A DNA stretch of 64,000 bases from Haemophilus parainfluenzae (GTDB lineage: Bacteria; Pseudomonadota; Gammaproteobacteria; Enterobacterales; Pasteurellaceae). The notes beneath the pieces are model-generated. The model saw only the letters and a list, made by a program, of their open reading frames with translations. It did not search any database and was not told where the DNA came from. Position 1 is the stretch's first letter; each line of letters opens with the position of its first letter. The DNA is taken from contig NZ_QEPQ01000003.1 of assembly GCF_003252795.1 (NCBI RefSeq), positions 1-64,000 on the forward strand, given 5' to 3'. Shown piece by piece: positions 18,460-31,402 of the stretch. Position numbers and translations under genes: made by a program.

Positions 18460-19215
18460 ATGAAGCAATCATTACGCCATCAGAAAATAATTGAGCTTGT
18501 AAAGCTAAAAGGATATGCCAGCACAGAAGAGCTGGTTATCGAACTGGAAGTCAGCCCACAGACTATTAGACGAGATCTGAATATCCTTGCAGAACAAGAT
18601 TTAATTCGTCGTCATCATGGTGGTGCCGCTCCTTCTTCTACCGCAGAAAATTCTGATTACATTGAACGTAAACAATTTTTCCCTTCCCAAAAAAGCGCCA
18701 TTGCTCGTGAAGTGGCAAAACGTATTCCAAACGGTGCATCCTTATTTATTGATATTGGTACCACGCCTGAAGCGGTAGCTAGTGCCTTGTTAAATCATGA
18801 ACGGTTACGCATTGTGACGAATAATATCAATGCAGCTCATTTATTACGACAAAATGAAACCTTTGATATTACGATGGCAGGTGGTTCCTTACGTAAGGAT
18901 GGTGGAATCATTGGTGAGGCAACGGTTAATTTTATTTCGCAATTCCGTTTAGACTTTGGGATTCTGGGCATTAGTGCAATAGACCTTGATGGTTCATTGT
19001 TGGACTATGATTATCATGAAGTTCAAGTAAAACGTGCCATTATAGAAAGCTCTCGCCAAACCTTATTAGCAACTGACCATTCGAAATTCTCTCGACAAGC
19101 GATTGTGCGATTAGGGGAACTTAAAGATGTAGATTATCTTTTCACCGATGATGTGCCAAAACAAATTGCGGATTATTTAGAAAATAGCAACACAAAGCTA
19201 GTGATTTGCAAATGA
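18460..19215 (+). CDS. glpR: DeoR-type glycerol-3-phosphate regulon repressor
   Basis: Represses glycerol-3-phosphate use genes and is released by glycerol-3-phosphate. The 251-residue protein has the DeoR HTH (RHQKIIELVKLKGYASTEEL ... SPQTIRRDLNIL) and the GlpR sugar-phosphate-sensing domain with GASLFIDIGTTPEAVA and the ATDHSKF region. The glpG-glpR order matches E. coli; glpE and glpD are not here. Confidence 0.93.
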   Translation: MKQSLRHQKIIELVKLKGYASTEELVIELEVSPQTIRRDLNILAEQDLIRRHHGGAAPSSTAENSDYIERKQFFPSQKSAIAREVAKRIPNGASLFIDIGTTPEAVASALLNHERLRIVTNNINAAHLLRQNETFDITMAGGSLRKDGGIIGEATVNFISQFRLDFGILGISAIDLDGSLLDYDYHEVQVKRAIIESSRQTLLATDHSKFSRQAIVRLGELKDVDYLFTDDVPKQIADYLENSNTKLVICK

Positions 19216-19225
19216 TGGAAATAGG

Positions 19226-19256
19226 AAGTGCGGCCAAAATTGACCGCACTTTTTTT
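19226..19256 (+). terminator. glpG-glpR terminator from paired uptake sequences
   Basis: AAGTGCGG (19226-19233) pairs with CCGCACTT (19244-19251), followed by a seven-T run. One arm is a full uptake sequence and the other carries one change. Confidence 0.85.
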
Positions 19257-19559
19257 GTAAGCATCCATGCTTAGCCACTGCTGTTTCGACCAATTCAAAA
19301 TTAACTTCATTCACCCAACCTCCTTATTGATGTGAGATGAAACTAATTTTGCTGCAATAGTTGTTAAATTTTAGGGATACAAATGGAAGGCAAATCATTC
19401 GACTGCCAATTCTTTATTTAGGACAACGGGGAAGGTTTGCTTGAAGAGTCAAGAAAGACTAGAGCTTGATAGATCAAGTGAGTACATCGAGATCCCTCTC
19501 TAAATGTAATTTATTTATACTGCTGTTTTGGTAAAAAGGGAACCTTGAAATTATAAATG
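19257..19559 (-). ncRNA. Candidate CRP-driven short transcript (speculative)
   Basis: No conserved gene is recognised in this 300-base stretch. On the minus strand there is TTCCCT (19542-19537), 17 bp, TATAAA (19519-19514), giving a start near 19507, 60.5 bases from a perfect CRP box. The RNA would contain several small hairpins (for example CTTGAT/ATCAAG near 19470) and a strong Shine-Dalgarno AAGGAGG (19325-19319), followed by ATG at 19310 or GTG at 19314. These open frames of 45 and 38 codons run through the uptake-sequence hairpin into glpR, so they are probably not real proteins. It may instead be the remnant of a lost gene. Confidence 0.35.
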
Positions 19560-19578
19560 TGTGATCAAGATCACAAAT
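19557..19578. promoter_or_regulatory. Orphan CRP site
   Basis: TGTGATCAAGATCACA (19560-19575) is a fully palindromic CRP box with A/T flanks. On the plus strand it faces only the trmL terminator; on the minus strand it fits the promoter-like elements at 19542-19514. No known gene is downstream. Confidence 0.75.
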
Positions 19579-19585
19579 TAAATGC

Positions 19586-19626
19586 AAAAAGAAAGCTGCT
19601 TATTTTTGTTTAGAAAACAAGCAGCT
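19586..19626 (-). terminator. trmL terminator
   Basis: AGCTGCTT / AAGCAGCT (19594-19601 with 19619-19626) enclose a T-rich loop; on the minus strand the stem is followed by TTTCTTTTT. Confidence 0.75.
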
Positions 19627-19640
19627 ATTTTATAGGTTCT

Positions 19641-20126
<486 letters not shown>

Positions 20127-20711
20127 CTAATCTTTTTGATACAGGCGGTAACTCACCATACCTGTGGTTTTTTCTTTTAGTAATTGCCAATTTTCAGGCA
20201 CGCTTAGCGGTTTGTCTTTTTCTGTTTCAACATAAATCAACGCATGAGGTAAGAGCCAATTCTTTTCTTCTAAGAGGGCAATTGCTTGTTCAGCTAAACC
20301 AAAATGAAAAGGTGGATCCAAAAATACCACATCAAAGTGCGGTTGATTTTGCACTTGTTTTAAAAATTCTAAGCTATTTTGATTGATTATTTGAGCTTGT
20401 TCAGTCGTCGTTTTTAGCGTTTGTAAATTTTTCTTTAATTGATTTGCCACATTTTTATCTAACTCTAAAAACGTCACCTGTTTCGCTTGGCGAGAAAGGG
20501 CTTCAAAACCAAGTGAGCCACTGCCCGCAAAGCAATCAAGACAATGGCTATCCACAATATAAGGCATCAACCAATTGAATAAGGTTTCTTTTACGCGATC
20601 GCCTGTTGGACGCAAACCTTCCGCATTTAAAACCGGTAATTTTCGCCCACGCCAAAGACCTGCGATGATTCGAACTTCGCCTTTAGCATTTTGAACTTGC
20701 ATTTTTTTCAT
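20127..20711 (-). CDS. rsmD: 16S rRNA (guanine-966-N2)-methyltransferase RsmD
   Basis: Methylates G966 of 16S rRNA in the small subunit. The 194-residue protein has the RsmD pattern GEVRIIAGLWRGRKL...LRPTGDRVKETLFNWL, the SAM-binding LDCFAGSGSLGFEALSR and the catalytic DPPF motif (VVFLDPPFHFG). It is divergent from ftsY, as in many gammaproteobacteria. A DNA uptake sequence lies near 20334. Confidence 0.95.
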   Translation of the reverse strand: MKKMQVQNAKGEVRIIAGLWRGRKLPVLNAEGLRPTGDRVKETLFNWLMPYIVDSHCLDCFAGSGSLGFEALSRQAKQVTFLELDKNVANQLKKNLQTLKTTTEQAQIINQNSLEFLKQVQNQPHFDVVFLDPPFHFGLAEQAIALLEEKNWLLPHALIYVETEKDKPLSVPENWQLLKEKTTGMVSYRLYQKD

Positions 20712-20809
20712 AAAGAAACAGATTTTTAGTGAAAATTGTGCTTAGTTTAGACGATTTTTTGCTAGAATAGGCAGTATTTTTTAAAGATTTGTGTTTAAGA
20801 GAAGAATTT

Positions 20810-22267
20810 ATGTCAGAAGAAAAGAAAAAAGGCGGGTTTTGGGCCTCTCTTTTTGGTCGCAATAAAAAGCAAGAAGAACAAAAAATTGAGCCAACTATTG
20901 AAGAGTCATCTGTTGAATCTGCCGATGTTTCGCCTACGGAAGAGATTGTTCACAATAGCGAGAACGTTCAATTAGAAAAAGTTGAACAGGAAGAATTACA
21001 GGAGTTAGCAGAACAGCTGCAAGAGGATAAAGCTGAGAATACCATTGTTGCGCATATTGAACCTGTTGTAGAAGAAGTGATTTCACCTGAAAGTGCGGTC
21101 AATATTGAGCCAGTTTTAGATACACCGGTGATTGAGGCAACGGCTGAAGAGACAGAAAAAATAGAAGAAATTTCTACCGCACTTCCTGTGGAAGAACCAA
21201 CAGAAAGCATTATTGAGCAAGATAATGTCGTTGAAGATCTTCCTGTTGTTGATGCTAAGATTGAGCCTGAAATTGTTGAAGATGTTAAAGATGAATTCCG
21301 TTCAGATATTAATACCGAAACGCAAGAAAAGCCAAGTGAAGGTGGCTTTTTCAGTCGTTTAGTCAAAGGCTTACTCAAAACTAAACAAAATATTGGTGCA
21401 GGTTTCCGAGCGTTCTTTTTAGGTAAAAAGATTGACGACGATTTATTTGAAGAGTTGGAAGAGCAACTTTTAATTGCGGATATTGGTGTGCCAACAACCA
21501 ATAAAATCATTAAGAATTTAACGGAGCACGCAAGTCGTAAGCAGTTACAAGATGCGGAATTGCTTTACCAACAACTTAAAGTTGAAATGGTAGAAATTCT
21601 AAAACCAGTTGCAAAACCATTGGTCATTGATACGACTAAAAAACCTTATGTTATTTTGATGGTTGGCGTAAACGGTGTAGGTAAAACAACCACAATTGGT
21701 AAGTTGGCTCGCAAATTCCAAAATGAAGGAAAATCAGTCATGTTAGCGGCAGGGGATACCTTCCGTGCTGCTGCAGTAGAACAACTTCAAGTATGGGGTG
21801 AACGTAACAACATTCCGGTTGTGGCACAAAGTACGGGGTCAGATTCGGCGTCAGTAATTTTTGATGCGATGCAATCTGCTGCTGCGCGTAATATTGATAT
21901 TTTAATTGCGGATACGGCCGGTCGTTTACAAAATAAAAATAATCTCATGGATGAATTGAAGAAAATTGTTCGTGTCATGAGAAAATACGATGAAACCGCA
22001 CCGCACGAAATCATGCTTACCTTAGATGCGGGTACAGGGCAGAATGCAATTAGCCAAGCCAAACTCTTTAATGAGGCGGTTGGGTTAACAGGTATTACAT
22101 TAACCAAATTAGACGGAACAGCAAAAGGTGGGGTAATTTTCGCCATTGCAGATCAGTTTAATTTACCAATTCGTTATATTGGTGTGGGTGAAAAAATTGA
22201 AGATTTACGCGAATTTAATGCAGAAGAATTTATTGAAGCATTGTTTGTTCACGAAAATGAAGAATAA
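20810..22267 (+). CDS. ftsY: Signal recognition particle receptor FtsY
   Basis: GTPase that docks SRP-ribosome complexes at the membrane. The protein is 485 residues from the ATG at 20810, which follows AAGAGAAG; an in-frame TTG seven codons earlier is less likely. Residues about 20-170 are the acidic A domain, very rich in Glu and Val, then the NG domain has G1 GVNGVGKTTTIGKLA, DTFRAAA, DTAGR and TKLDGTAKGG. Two uptake sequences fall in the poorly conserved A domain (near 21091 and 21176). It leads the ftsY-ftsE-ftsX operon. Confidence 0.97.
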   Translation: MSEEKKKGGFWASLFGRNKKQEEQKIEPTIEESSVESADVSPTEEIVHNSENVQLEKVEQEELQELAEQLQEDKAENTIVAHIEPVVEEVISPESAVNIEPVLDTPVIEATAEETEKIEEISTALPVEEPTESIIEQDNVVEDLPVVDAKIEPEIVEDVKDEFRSDINTETQEKPSEGGFFSRLVKGLLKTKQNIGAGFRAFFLGKKIDDDLFEELEEQLLIADIGVPTTNKIIKNLTEHASRKQLQDAELLYQQLKVEMVEILKPVAKPLVIDTTKKPYVILMVGVNGVGKTTTIGKLARKFQNEGKSVMLAAGDTFRAAAVEQLQVWGERNNIPVVAQSTGSDSASVIFDAMQSAAARNIDILIADTAGRLQNKNNLMDELKKIVRVMRKYDETAPHEIMLTLDAGTGQNAISQAKLFNEAVGLTGITLTKLDGTAKGGVIFAIADQFNLPIRYIGVGEKIEDLREFNAEEFIEALFVHENEE

Positions 22268-22281
22268 AAAGGAATAATAAA

Positions 22282-22938
22282 GTGATTCGATTTTCAAATG
22301 TCTCTAAAGCTTATCACGGTGCGACTCAGCCGGCCTTGCAAGGCTTGAATTTTCATCTTCCTGTTGGAAGTATGACTTATCTTGTTGGGCATTCTGGCGC
22401 GGGTAAAAGTACCTTGCTTAAATTAATCATGGGAATGGAAAAGGCGAATGCCGGTAATATTTGGTTTAATGGTCATGATATTACGCGTTTGTCTAAATAT
22501 GAAATCCCATTTTTACGTCGTCAAATTGGCATGGTTCACCAAGATTACCGTTTATTAACGGATCGTAGTGTGGCAGAAAATGTGGCATTGCCATTGATTA
22601 TTGCTGGCATGAATCCGAAAGAAGCACATACGCGCGCATTGGTTGCACTAGATCGAGTGGGCTTACGTAGTAAAGCGAATTATATGCCGCCACAAATTTC
22701 AGGTGGGGAGCAACAACGCGTAGATATCGCGCGTGCAATCGTACATAAACCGCAACTTTTATTAGCGGATGAGCCTACAGGTAACCTTGATGATGAACTT
22801 TCTTTAGGGATTTTCAATCTGTTTGAAGAGTTTAATCGTTTAGGCATGACGGTGTTAATTGCGACACACGATATCAATTTAATTCAACAAAAACCAAAAC
22901 CATGTCTTGTGCTTGAACAAGGCTACTTACGCTATTAA
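22282..22938 (+). CDS. ftsE: Cell division ATP-binding protein FtsE
   Basis: ATPase of the FtsEX complex, which controls periplasmic peptidoglycan amidases through EnvC-type activators at the septum. The 218-residue protein has Walker A GHSGAGKST, the signature ISGGEQQRVDIARA and Walker B LLLADEPTGNLD. The start codon is GTG preceded by AAGGAAT. It follows ftsY by 14 bases and precedes ftsX by nine. Confidence 0.97.
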   Translation: MIRFSNVSKAYHGATQPALQGLNFHLPVGSMTYLVGHSGAGKSTLLKLIMGMEKANAGNIWFNGHDITRLSKYEIPFLRRQIGMVHQDYRLLTDRSVAENVALPLIIAGMNPKEAHTRALVALDRVGLRSKANYMPPQISGGEQQRVDIARAIVHKPQLLLADEPTGNLDDELSLGIFNLFEEFNRLGMTVLIATHDINLIQQKPKPCLVLEQGYLRY

Positions 22939-22947
22939 GGATAAAAA

Positions 22948-23880
22948 ATGACAAGACGTATTGATGCTTCTTTTGGCGTGCAAACTGCTTATACTTTGCG
23001 TTCTGTTTTGAACGATTTAGTAAAACGTAAATTTGGTACATTACTAACAATTCTTGTGATTGCCGTATCTCTCACGATTCCAACGGTGAGCTATTTGTTA
23101 TGGAAAAATTTACACTTAGCGACAACTCAATTTTATCCGGAAAGCGAACTCACAATCTATTTACACAAAAATTTAAGTGAAGAAGATGCTAACTTAGTGG
23201 TGGAAAAAATTCGTCAGCAAGAAGGTGTTGAATCGTTAAATTATGTTTCTCGCCAAGACAGTTTGAAAGAATTTAAAAGTTGGTCTGGTTTTGGTGAAGA
23301 GTTAGAAATTTTAGATGATAATCCATTACCGGCCGTGGTGATGGTGAAACCGTCTAAAGCGTTTAATGAATCAGAAAAACGAGCGGAGTTACGCGCAAAT
23401 TTAAATAAAATTAAAGGGGTGCAAGAAGTTCGTTTAGATAACGATTGGATGGAAAAATTGACCGCACTTTCGTGGCTTTTCGCACACGTGGCAATTTTCT
23501 GTACAGTGTTAATGACAATAGCCGTATTCCTTGTTATCGGAAATAGCATTCGATCCGATGTTTATAGCAGTCGTGCAAGTATTGATGTGATGAAGCTATT
23601 AGGTGCAACGGATCAATTTATTCTTCGTCCTTATCTTTACACTGGAATGATTTATGCAGTGTTAGGTGGATTTGTCGCAGCCGTATTTAGTAGTCTTATT
23701 GTGGGTTACTTTACTTCAGCCGTGAAGTATGTGACGGATATCTTTGCGGTCACCTTTGAGCTCAATGGATTAGGTGTGGGCGAGCTGATCTTCTTATTAG
23801 TGAGCTGCTTGATTATGGGCTATGTAGGTGCTTGGATTGCCGCAACAAGACATATTGCAATGTTAGATAACAAGCTGTAG
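22948..23880 (+). CDS. ftsX: Cell division protein FtsX
   Basis: Membrane partner of FtsE. The 310-residue protein has four membrane segments (near 33-55, 180-205, 230-255 and 278-300), with a large periplasmic domain between the first and second (about 58-175) that contacts amidase activators. The SRQDSLKEFKSWSGFG block is typical. An uptake sequence lies at 23459. A long hairpin ends the operon. Confidence 0.95.
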   Translation: MTRRIDASFGVQTAYTLRSVLNDLVKRKFGTLLTILVIAVSLTIPTVSYLLWKNLHLATTQFYPESELTIYLHKNLSEEDANLVVEKIRQQEGVESLNYVSRQDSLKEFKSWSGFGEELEILDDNPLPAVVMVKPSKAFNESEKRAELRANLNKIKGVQEVRLDNDWMEKLTALSWLFAHVAIFCTVLMTIAVFLVIGNSIRSDVYSSRASIDVMKLLGATDQFILRPYLYTGMIYAVLGGFVAAVFSSLIVGYFTSAVKYVTDIFAVTFELNGLGVGELIFLLVSCLIMGYVGAWIAATRHIAMLDNKL

Positions 23881-23892
23881 ATTTCATTTTAT

Positions 23893-23949
23893 AAAAGTGC
23901 GGTCATTTTTTCAGGTGAAAAATACTCGAGAAAATGATCGTACTTTTTT
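23893..23949 (+). terminator. ftsYEX terminator with a decayed uptake-sequence pair
   Basis: AAAAGTGCGGTCATTTT (23893-23909) pairs with AAAATGATCGTACTTTT (23931-23947) with two G-T pairs, followed by T residues. The left arm is a full uptake sequence. Confidence 0.7.
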
Positions 23950-23977
23950 ATTTATGGAAATTAATTGAACAAAAAGC

Positions 23978-24006
23978 TTGCATAATTAGGTGTTTTTGTG
24001 TAATAT
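23978..24006 (+). promoter_or_regulatory. S10 operon promoter
   Basis: TTGCAT (23978-23983), exactly 17 bp, then TAATAT (24001-24006). The predicted start near 24013 begins the structured S10 leader. Confidence 0.7.
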
Positions 24007-24012
24007 CCACGG

Positions 24013-24512
<500 letters not shown>

Positions 24513-24528
24513 TTAAGAGGTTATTACA

Positions 24529-25155
24529 ATGATTGGTTTAGTCGGTCGTAAAGTTGGTATGACCCGTATCTTCAATGAAGACGGTGTTTCTGTACCAGTT
24601 ACCGTTATCGAAATCGAAGCCAACCGCGTAACTCAAGTTAAAACTCTTGAAAACGATGGCTATACTGCAGTTCAAGTTACTACTGGTTCTAAAAAAGCGA
24701 ATCGTGTAACTAAACCTGAAGCAGGCCATTTCGTGAAAGCAGGTGTTGAAGCTGGTCGCGGTTTATGGGAATTTCGTACTGAAGGTGAAGAATTCACTTT
24801 AGGTCAAGAAATCAATGTTGACATCTTTGCAGATGTTAAAAAAGTAGATGTTACTGGTACTTCTAAAGGTAAAGGTTTCCAAGGTGGTGTCAAACGTTGG
24901 AACTTCCGTACTCAAGATGCTACACACGGTAACTCTTTATCACATCGTGTACTTGGTTCTATTGGTCAAAACCAAACTCCAGGTCGTGTGTTTAAAGGTA
25001 AAAAAATGGCAGGACATTTAGGTGCTGAGCGTGTAACCGTTCAATCACTTGAAGTTGTTCGTGTAGATGCTGAGCGTAAATTGCTATTAGTAAAAGGTTC
25101 TGTACCTGGTGCTATCAATGGCGATGTTATCGTTAAGCCGGCAGTTAAAGCATAA
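24529..25155 (+). CDS. rplC: 50S ribosomal protein L3
   Basis: Early 50S assembly protein close to the peptidyl transferase centre. The 208-residue protein begins [15 protein letters not shown] and carries the conserved loop [19 protein letters not shown] with the glutamine that is methylated by PrmB in E. coli. It lies 16 bases after rpsJ in the standard S10 order. Confidence 0.98.
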   Translation: MIGLVGRKVGMTRIFNEDGVSVPVTVIEIEANRVTQVKTLENDGYTAVQVTTGSKKANRVTKPEAGHFVKAGVEAGRGLWEFRTEGEEFTLGQEINVDIFADVKKVDVTGTSKGKGFQGGVKRWNFRTQDATHGNSLSHRVLGSIGQNQTPGRVFKGKKMAGHLGAERVTVQSLEVVRVDAERKLLLVKGSVPGAINGDVIVKPAVKA

Positions 25156-25170
25156 GTCTAGGAGATAGAG

Positions 25171-25773
25171 ATGGAATTACAAGTTGTAGGTGCAAACGCA
25201 CTAACTGTTTCTGAAACTACCTTCGGACGTGAGTTTAACGAAGCTTTGATTCACCAAGTTGTTGTTGCTTATGCAGCAGGTGCTCGTCAAGGTACTCGTG
25301 CGCAAAAAACTCGTGCTGAAGTGTCTGGTTCAGGTAAAAAACCTTGGCGTCAAAAAGGTACAGGTCGTGCTCGTTCTGGTGATATCAAATCACCAATCTG
25401 GCGTTCTGGTGGTACAACCTTCGCGGCTAAACCACAAGATCACAGCCAAAAAGTGAACAAGAAAATGTACCGTGGTGCTATCAAAAGCATTCTTTCTGAA
25501 TTAGTTCGTCAAGACCGTTTGGTTGTTGTTGAGAAATTCGAATTAGATGCACCAAAAACTAAAGTATTAGTACAAAAATTAAAAGATTTAGCAGTTGAAG
25601 ATGCGTTAATTATCACAGCAAGTTTAGATGAAAATCTATTCTTAGCGGCACGTAACTTATATAAAGTTGATGTACGTGATGTTCAAGGTATCGATCCAGT
25701 TAGCTTAATCGCTTTCGATAAAGTGATTGTTACTGTTGACGCTGTGAAACAAATTGAGGAGATCCTAGCATGA
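25171..25773 (+). CDS. rplD: 50S ribosomal protein L4
   Basis: Exit-tunnel protein and the autogenous regulator of the S10 operon through the leader at 24013-24200. It has 200 residues, with the tunnel loop rich in Gly and basic residues around [15 protein letters not shown]. The stop overlaps the rplW start (CATGAG), so translation is coupled. Confidence 0.98.
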   Translation: MELQVVGANALTVSETTFGREFNEALIHQVVVAYAAGARQGTRAQKTRAEVSGSGKKPWRQKGTGRARSGDIKSPIWRSGGTTFAAKPQDHSQKVNKKMYRGAIKSILSELVRQDRLVVVEKFELDAPKTKVLVQKLKDLAVEDALIITASLDENLFLAARNLYKVDVRDVQGIDPVSLIAFDKVIVTVDAVKQIEEILA

Positions 25774-26069
25774 GTCAAGAACGTTTGCTAAGCGTGCTAC
25801 GTGCACCGCACATCTCTGAAAAAGCAACTAACAATGCTGAAAAATCTAACACTGTTGTACTTAAAGTTGCTTTAGATGCGAACAAAGCTGAAATTGCTGC
25901 TGCTGTTGCTCAATTATTTGAAGTAAAAGTTGACTCAGTTCGTACTGTGGTTGTTAAAGGTAAAACTAAACGCCGTGGTAACAAAATGGGTCGTCGCAGC
26001 GACTGGAAAAAAGCTTATGTAACTTTAGCCGAAGGCCAAAACTTGGACTTCGTGGACAGTGCAGAGTAA
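25770..26069 (+). CDS. rplW: 50S ribosomal protein L23
   Basis: Protein at the tunnel exit, docking site for trigger factor and SRP. The 99-residue sequence shows [19 protein letters not shown] and [20 protein letters not shown], typical of bacterial L23. Its ATG overlaps the rplD stop by four bases. Confidence 0.98.
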   Translation: MSQERLLSVLRAPHISEKATNNAEKSNTVVLKVALDANKAEIAAAVAQLFEVKVDSVRTVVVKGKTKRRGNKMGRRSDWKKAYVTLAEGQNLDFVDSAE

Positions 26070-26086
26070 TCGGAGGAAATTAGAGA

Positions 26087-26908
26087 ATGGCTATCGTTAA
26101 ATGTAAGCCGACCTCCGCTGGTCGTCGTCACGTTGTTAAAATCGTGAACCCTGAATTATACAAGGGTAAACCTTACGCGCCTCTTCTAGATACTAAATCT
26201 AAAACTGGTGGTCGTAACAATTATGGTCGTATTACCACTCGCCACATCGGTGGTGGTCATAAACAACATTACCGTTTAATCGATTTCAAACGTAACAAGT
26301 TAGATATCCCAGCGGTTGTTGAACGTTTAGAATATGATCCAAACCGTTCAGCTAACATTGCTTTAGTGCTTTATAAAGATGGTGAACGCCGCTATATCTT
26401 AGCACCTAAAGGTTTGTCAGTTGGCGATCAAATCCAATCTGGCGTTAACTCACCAATTAAAGTGGGTAACTCATTACCAATGCGTAATATCCCAGTTGGT
26501 TCAACAGTACATAACGTTGAGTTAAAACCAGGTAAAGGCGGTCAAATCGCTCGTTCTGCTGGTGCTTATGTACAAATCATCGCTCGTGAAGGCAACTACG
26601 TAACTTTACGTTTACGTTCAGGCGAAATGCGTAAAGTATTAGCTGAATGTGTTGCTACAATCGGTGAAGTTGGTAACTCAGAACATATGCTTCGCGTATT
26701 GGGTAAAGCTGGTGCTAACCGCTGGAGAGGCATTCGCCCTACAGTTCGTGGTACAGCAATGAACCCAGTAGATCACCCACATGGTGGTGGTGAAGGTCGT
26801 AACTTTGGTAAACACCCAGTAACTCCTTGGGGCGTTCAAACTAAAGGTAAGAAAACTCGTCACAACAAACGTACTGATAAATATATCGTACGTCGTCGTG
26901 GCAAATAA
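26087..26908 (+). CDS. rplB: 50S ribosomal protein L2
   Basis: Large conserved 50S protein needed for subunit joining and peptidyl transfer. It has 273 residues; the C-terminal signature [19 protein letters not shown] contains the histidine important for activity. A clear RBS (GGAGG) lies before it. Confidence 0.99.
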   Translation: MAIVKCKPTSAGRRHVVKIVNPELYKGKPYAPLLDTKSKTGGRNNYGRITTRHIGGGHKQHYRLIDFKRNKLDIPAVVERLEYDPNRSANIALVLYKDGERRYILAPKGLSVGDQIQSGVNSPIKVGNSLPMRNIPVGSTVHNVELKPGKGGQIARSAGAYVQIIAREGNYVTLRLRSGEMRKVLAECVATIGEVGNSEHMLRVLGKAGANRWRGIRPTVRGTAMNPVDHPHGGGEGRNFGKHPVTPWGVQTKGKKTRHNKRTDKYIVRRRGK

Positions 26909-26929
26909 TTTAAATTAATAAGAGGATAA

Positions 26930-27208
<279 letters not shown>

Positions 27209-27219
27209 GAGGTAAATAG

Positions 27220-27552
<333 letters not shown>

Positions 27553-27569
27553 TAAGTAGAGGAATAGCA

Positions 27570-28277
27570 ATGGGTCAAAAAGTAAATCCAAATGGTATTC
27601 GCCTAGGTATTGTAAAACCTTGGAACTCTACTTGGTTCGCGAATACACAAGATTTTGCCGACAATCTTGACGGTGACTTCAAAGTACGCAAATTCTTAAC
27701 TAAAGAATTAGCAAACGCTTCGGTTTCACGTATTACTATTGAGCGTCCAGCGAAAAGTATTCGTGTAACAATTCACACAGCTCGCCCTGGTATCGTTATC
27801 GGTAAAAAAGGTGAAGATGTTGAAAAATTACGTAACGCAGTATCTCAAATCGCTGGCGTTCCGGCTCAAATCAACATTGCTGAAGTGAAAAAACCGGAAT
27901 TAGATGCAAAATTAGTTGCAGACAGCATCGCTTCTCAATTAGAACGTCGTGTAATGTTCCGTCGTGCTATGAAACGTGCGGTACAAAGCGCAATGCGTTT
28001 AGGTGCTAAAGGTATCAAAGTTGAAGTTAGCGGTCGTTTAGGTGGTGCAGAAATCGCACGTTCTGAATGGTATCGTGAAGGTCGTGTACCTCTACATACT
28101 CTTCGTGCGGACATCGATTATAACACTGCAGAAGCTCATACTACATACGGCGTAATCGGCGTTAAAGTATGGATCTTCAAAGGTGAAATTTTGGGTGGAA
28201 TGGCTGCAGTTGCGCAATCAGAACAACAACCTGCCGACAAGCCTAAAAAGGCTCCGCGTGGCAAAGGTCGTAAGTAA
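27570..28277 (+). CDS. rpsC: 30S ribosomal protein S3
   Basis: 30S protein at the mRNA entry channel with helicase activity. The 235-residue protein begins [20 protein letters not shown], has the KH-type [15 protein letters not shown] loop, and ends in a basic [12 protein letters not shown] tail. Confidence 0.98.
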   Translation: MGQKVNPNGIRLGIVKPWNSTWFANTQDFADNLDGDFKVRKFLTKELANASVSRITIERPAKSIRVTIHTARPGIVIGKKGEDVEKLRNAVSQIAGVPAQINIAEVKKPELDAKLVADSIASQLERRVMFRRAMKRAVQSAMRLGAKGIKVEVSGRLGGAEIARSEWYREGRVPLHTLRADIDYNTAEAHTTYGVIGVKVWIFKGEILGGMAAVAQSEQQPADKPKKAPRGKGRK

Positions 28278-28290
28278 GGAGAAACGCTAA

Positions 28291-28700
<410 letters not shown>

Positions 28701-28701
<1 letters not shown>

Positions 28702-28892
28702 TGAAAGCTCAAGATTTACGTACAAAAAGTGTTGAAGAGCTGAATAATGAGTTAGTGAACCTTTTAGGTGAACAATTCAAATTGCGTATGCAAACAGCCA
28801 CCGGTCAGCTTCAACAAACCCATCAGGCTAAACAAGTGCGTCGTGATATCGCACGCGTTAAAACCATTTTAACTGAGAAGGCGGGTGAGTAA
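28701..28892 (+). CDS. rpmC: 50S ribosomal protein L29
   Basis: Small alpha-helical protein at the tunnel exit (63 residues) with the pattern [18 protein letters not shown]. It overlaps both neighbours by one base, giving coupled translation of rplP-rpmC-rpsQ. Confidence 0.97.
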
Positions 28893-29149
28893 TGACTGAT
28901 AAAATTCGTAGCGTACAAGGTAAAGTTGTTAGCGACAAAATGGAAAAATCTTTCGTTGTTGCTATTGAACGTAAGGTAAAACACCCGTTATACGGTAAAT
29001 TTATCCGTCGTACAACTAAATTACACGTACACGATGAGAACAACGAAGCCAAATTAGGTGATGTAGTAGAGATTCGCGAATGTCGTCCTCTCTCTAAAAC
29101 CAAATCTTGGACTTTAGTTCGTGTTGTTGAGAAAGCAGTTATTGCTTAA
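28892..29149 (+). CDS. rpsQ: 30S ribosomal protein S17
   Basis: Primary 16S rRNA-binding protein (85 residues, OB fold) with the signature [20 protein letters not shown]. Last gene of the S10 operon; a strong terminator follows 19 bases later. Confidence 0.98.
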   Translation: MTDKIRSVQGKVVSDKMEKSFVVAIERKVKHPLYGKFIRRTTKLHVHDENNEAKLGDVVEIRECRPLSKTKSWTLVRVVEKAVIA

Positions 29150-29167
29150 TTGACAAATTAAAAAATA

Positions 29168-29198
29168 AAAGCCAATGGTTATGCCGTTGGCTTTTTTC
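29168..29198 (+). terminator. S10 operon terminator
   Basis: An 11-bp stem AAAGCCAATGG / CCGTTGGCTTT (29168-29178 with 29184-29194) with a five-base loop, followed by a T run. It separates the S10 and spc operons. Confidence 0.88.
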
Positions 29199-29272
29199 TT
29201 TCCAAGACTTGCTAAAAAGTCATAAAAATTTGACCACACTTTAAATGTGCTAACTTAAGTATAAAATTTTGA

Positions 29273-29301
29273 TTGCGTTTATAGCTTGATTTTGGTAAAC
29301 T
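29273..29301 (+). promoter_or_regulatory. spc operon promoter (extended -10)
   Basis: TTGCGT (29273-29278), 17 bp, then TGGTAAACT (29293-29301) carrying the TGn extension. The predicted start near 29308 coincides with the foot of a leader hairpin. Confidence 0.5.
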
Positions 29302-29307
29302 CCGCCA

Positions 29308-29343
29308 CCTATCCGCCATATATCTTTATAAGGCATGGATAGG
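29308..29343 (+). other. 5' leader hairpin of the spc operon
   Basis: CCTATCC-GCC pairs with GGC-AT-GGATAGG around an AT-rich loop. It would lie at the very 5' end of the spc mRNA and may protect it or control translation; no known ligand can be assigned. Confidence 0.5.
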
Positions 29344-29384
29344 TTCGTCCCGCAAGGGTGTATTATTAACTTAACGGAGCATAA

Positions 29385-29759
<375 letters not shown>

Positions 29760-29772
29760 GGAGAAGTGAGAA

Positions 29773-30958
<1,186 letters not shown>

Positions 30959-30994
30959 TATACCACTTTATTTTGGAATCGGAGAAAAAGTACA

Positions 30995-31387
30995 ATGAGT
31001 ATGCAAGATCCAATCGCAGATATGTTGACCCGTATTCGTAACGGTCAAGCTGCGAACAAAGTTGCAATCAATATGCCTTCTTCCAAGCTAAAAGTGGCAA
31101 TTGCCAACGTATTAGCTGCTGAAGGTTATATCGAAAGCGTTAAAGTTTTAGAAGGTGCAAAACCTGAATTGGAAATTACTTTAAAATATTTCCAAGGCAA
31201 ACCGGTTGTAGAAAGCATCCAACGTGTAAGCCGTCCTGGTCTTCGTATTTACAAACGTAAAGACGAATTACCAAAAGTTATGGGTGGTTTAGGTGTTGCT
31301 GTAATTTCTACATCTAAAGGTGTTATGACTGACCGTGCAGCTCGTCAAGCGGGCTTAGGCGGTGAGATCATCTGTTACGTAGCTTAA
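30995..31387 (+). CDS. rpsH: 30S ribosomal protein S8
   Basis: Primary 16S rRNA-binding protein and, in E. coli, translational repressor of the spc operon. It has 130 residues, beginning [18 protein letters not shown] and ending [11 protein letters not shown]. Confidence 0.98.
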   Translation: MSMQDPIADMLTRIRNGQAANKVAINMPSSKLKVAIANVLAAEGYIESVKVLEGAKPELEITLKYFQGKPVVESIQRVSRPGLRIYKRKDELPKVMGGLGVAVISTSKGVMTDRAARQAGLGGEIICYVA

Positions 31388-31402
31388 TAGAGGGGTAGGA
31401 AA

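Noticed and set aside
19173-19314. Small proteins of 38 or 45 residues behind AAGGAGG near glpR
   Set aside because: Both frames run through the uptake-sequence hairpin and into the glpR coding region, and neither looks like a protein family; kept only as part of a transcript hypothesis.
20789-20809. TTG start seven codons upstream of the ftsY ATG
   Set aside because: The ATG at 20810 has a good purine-rich RBS at the right distance and begins MSEEKKKGG, the usual FtsY start.
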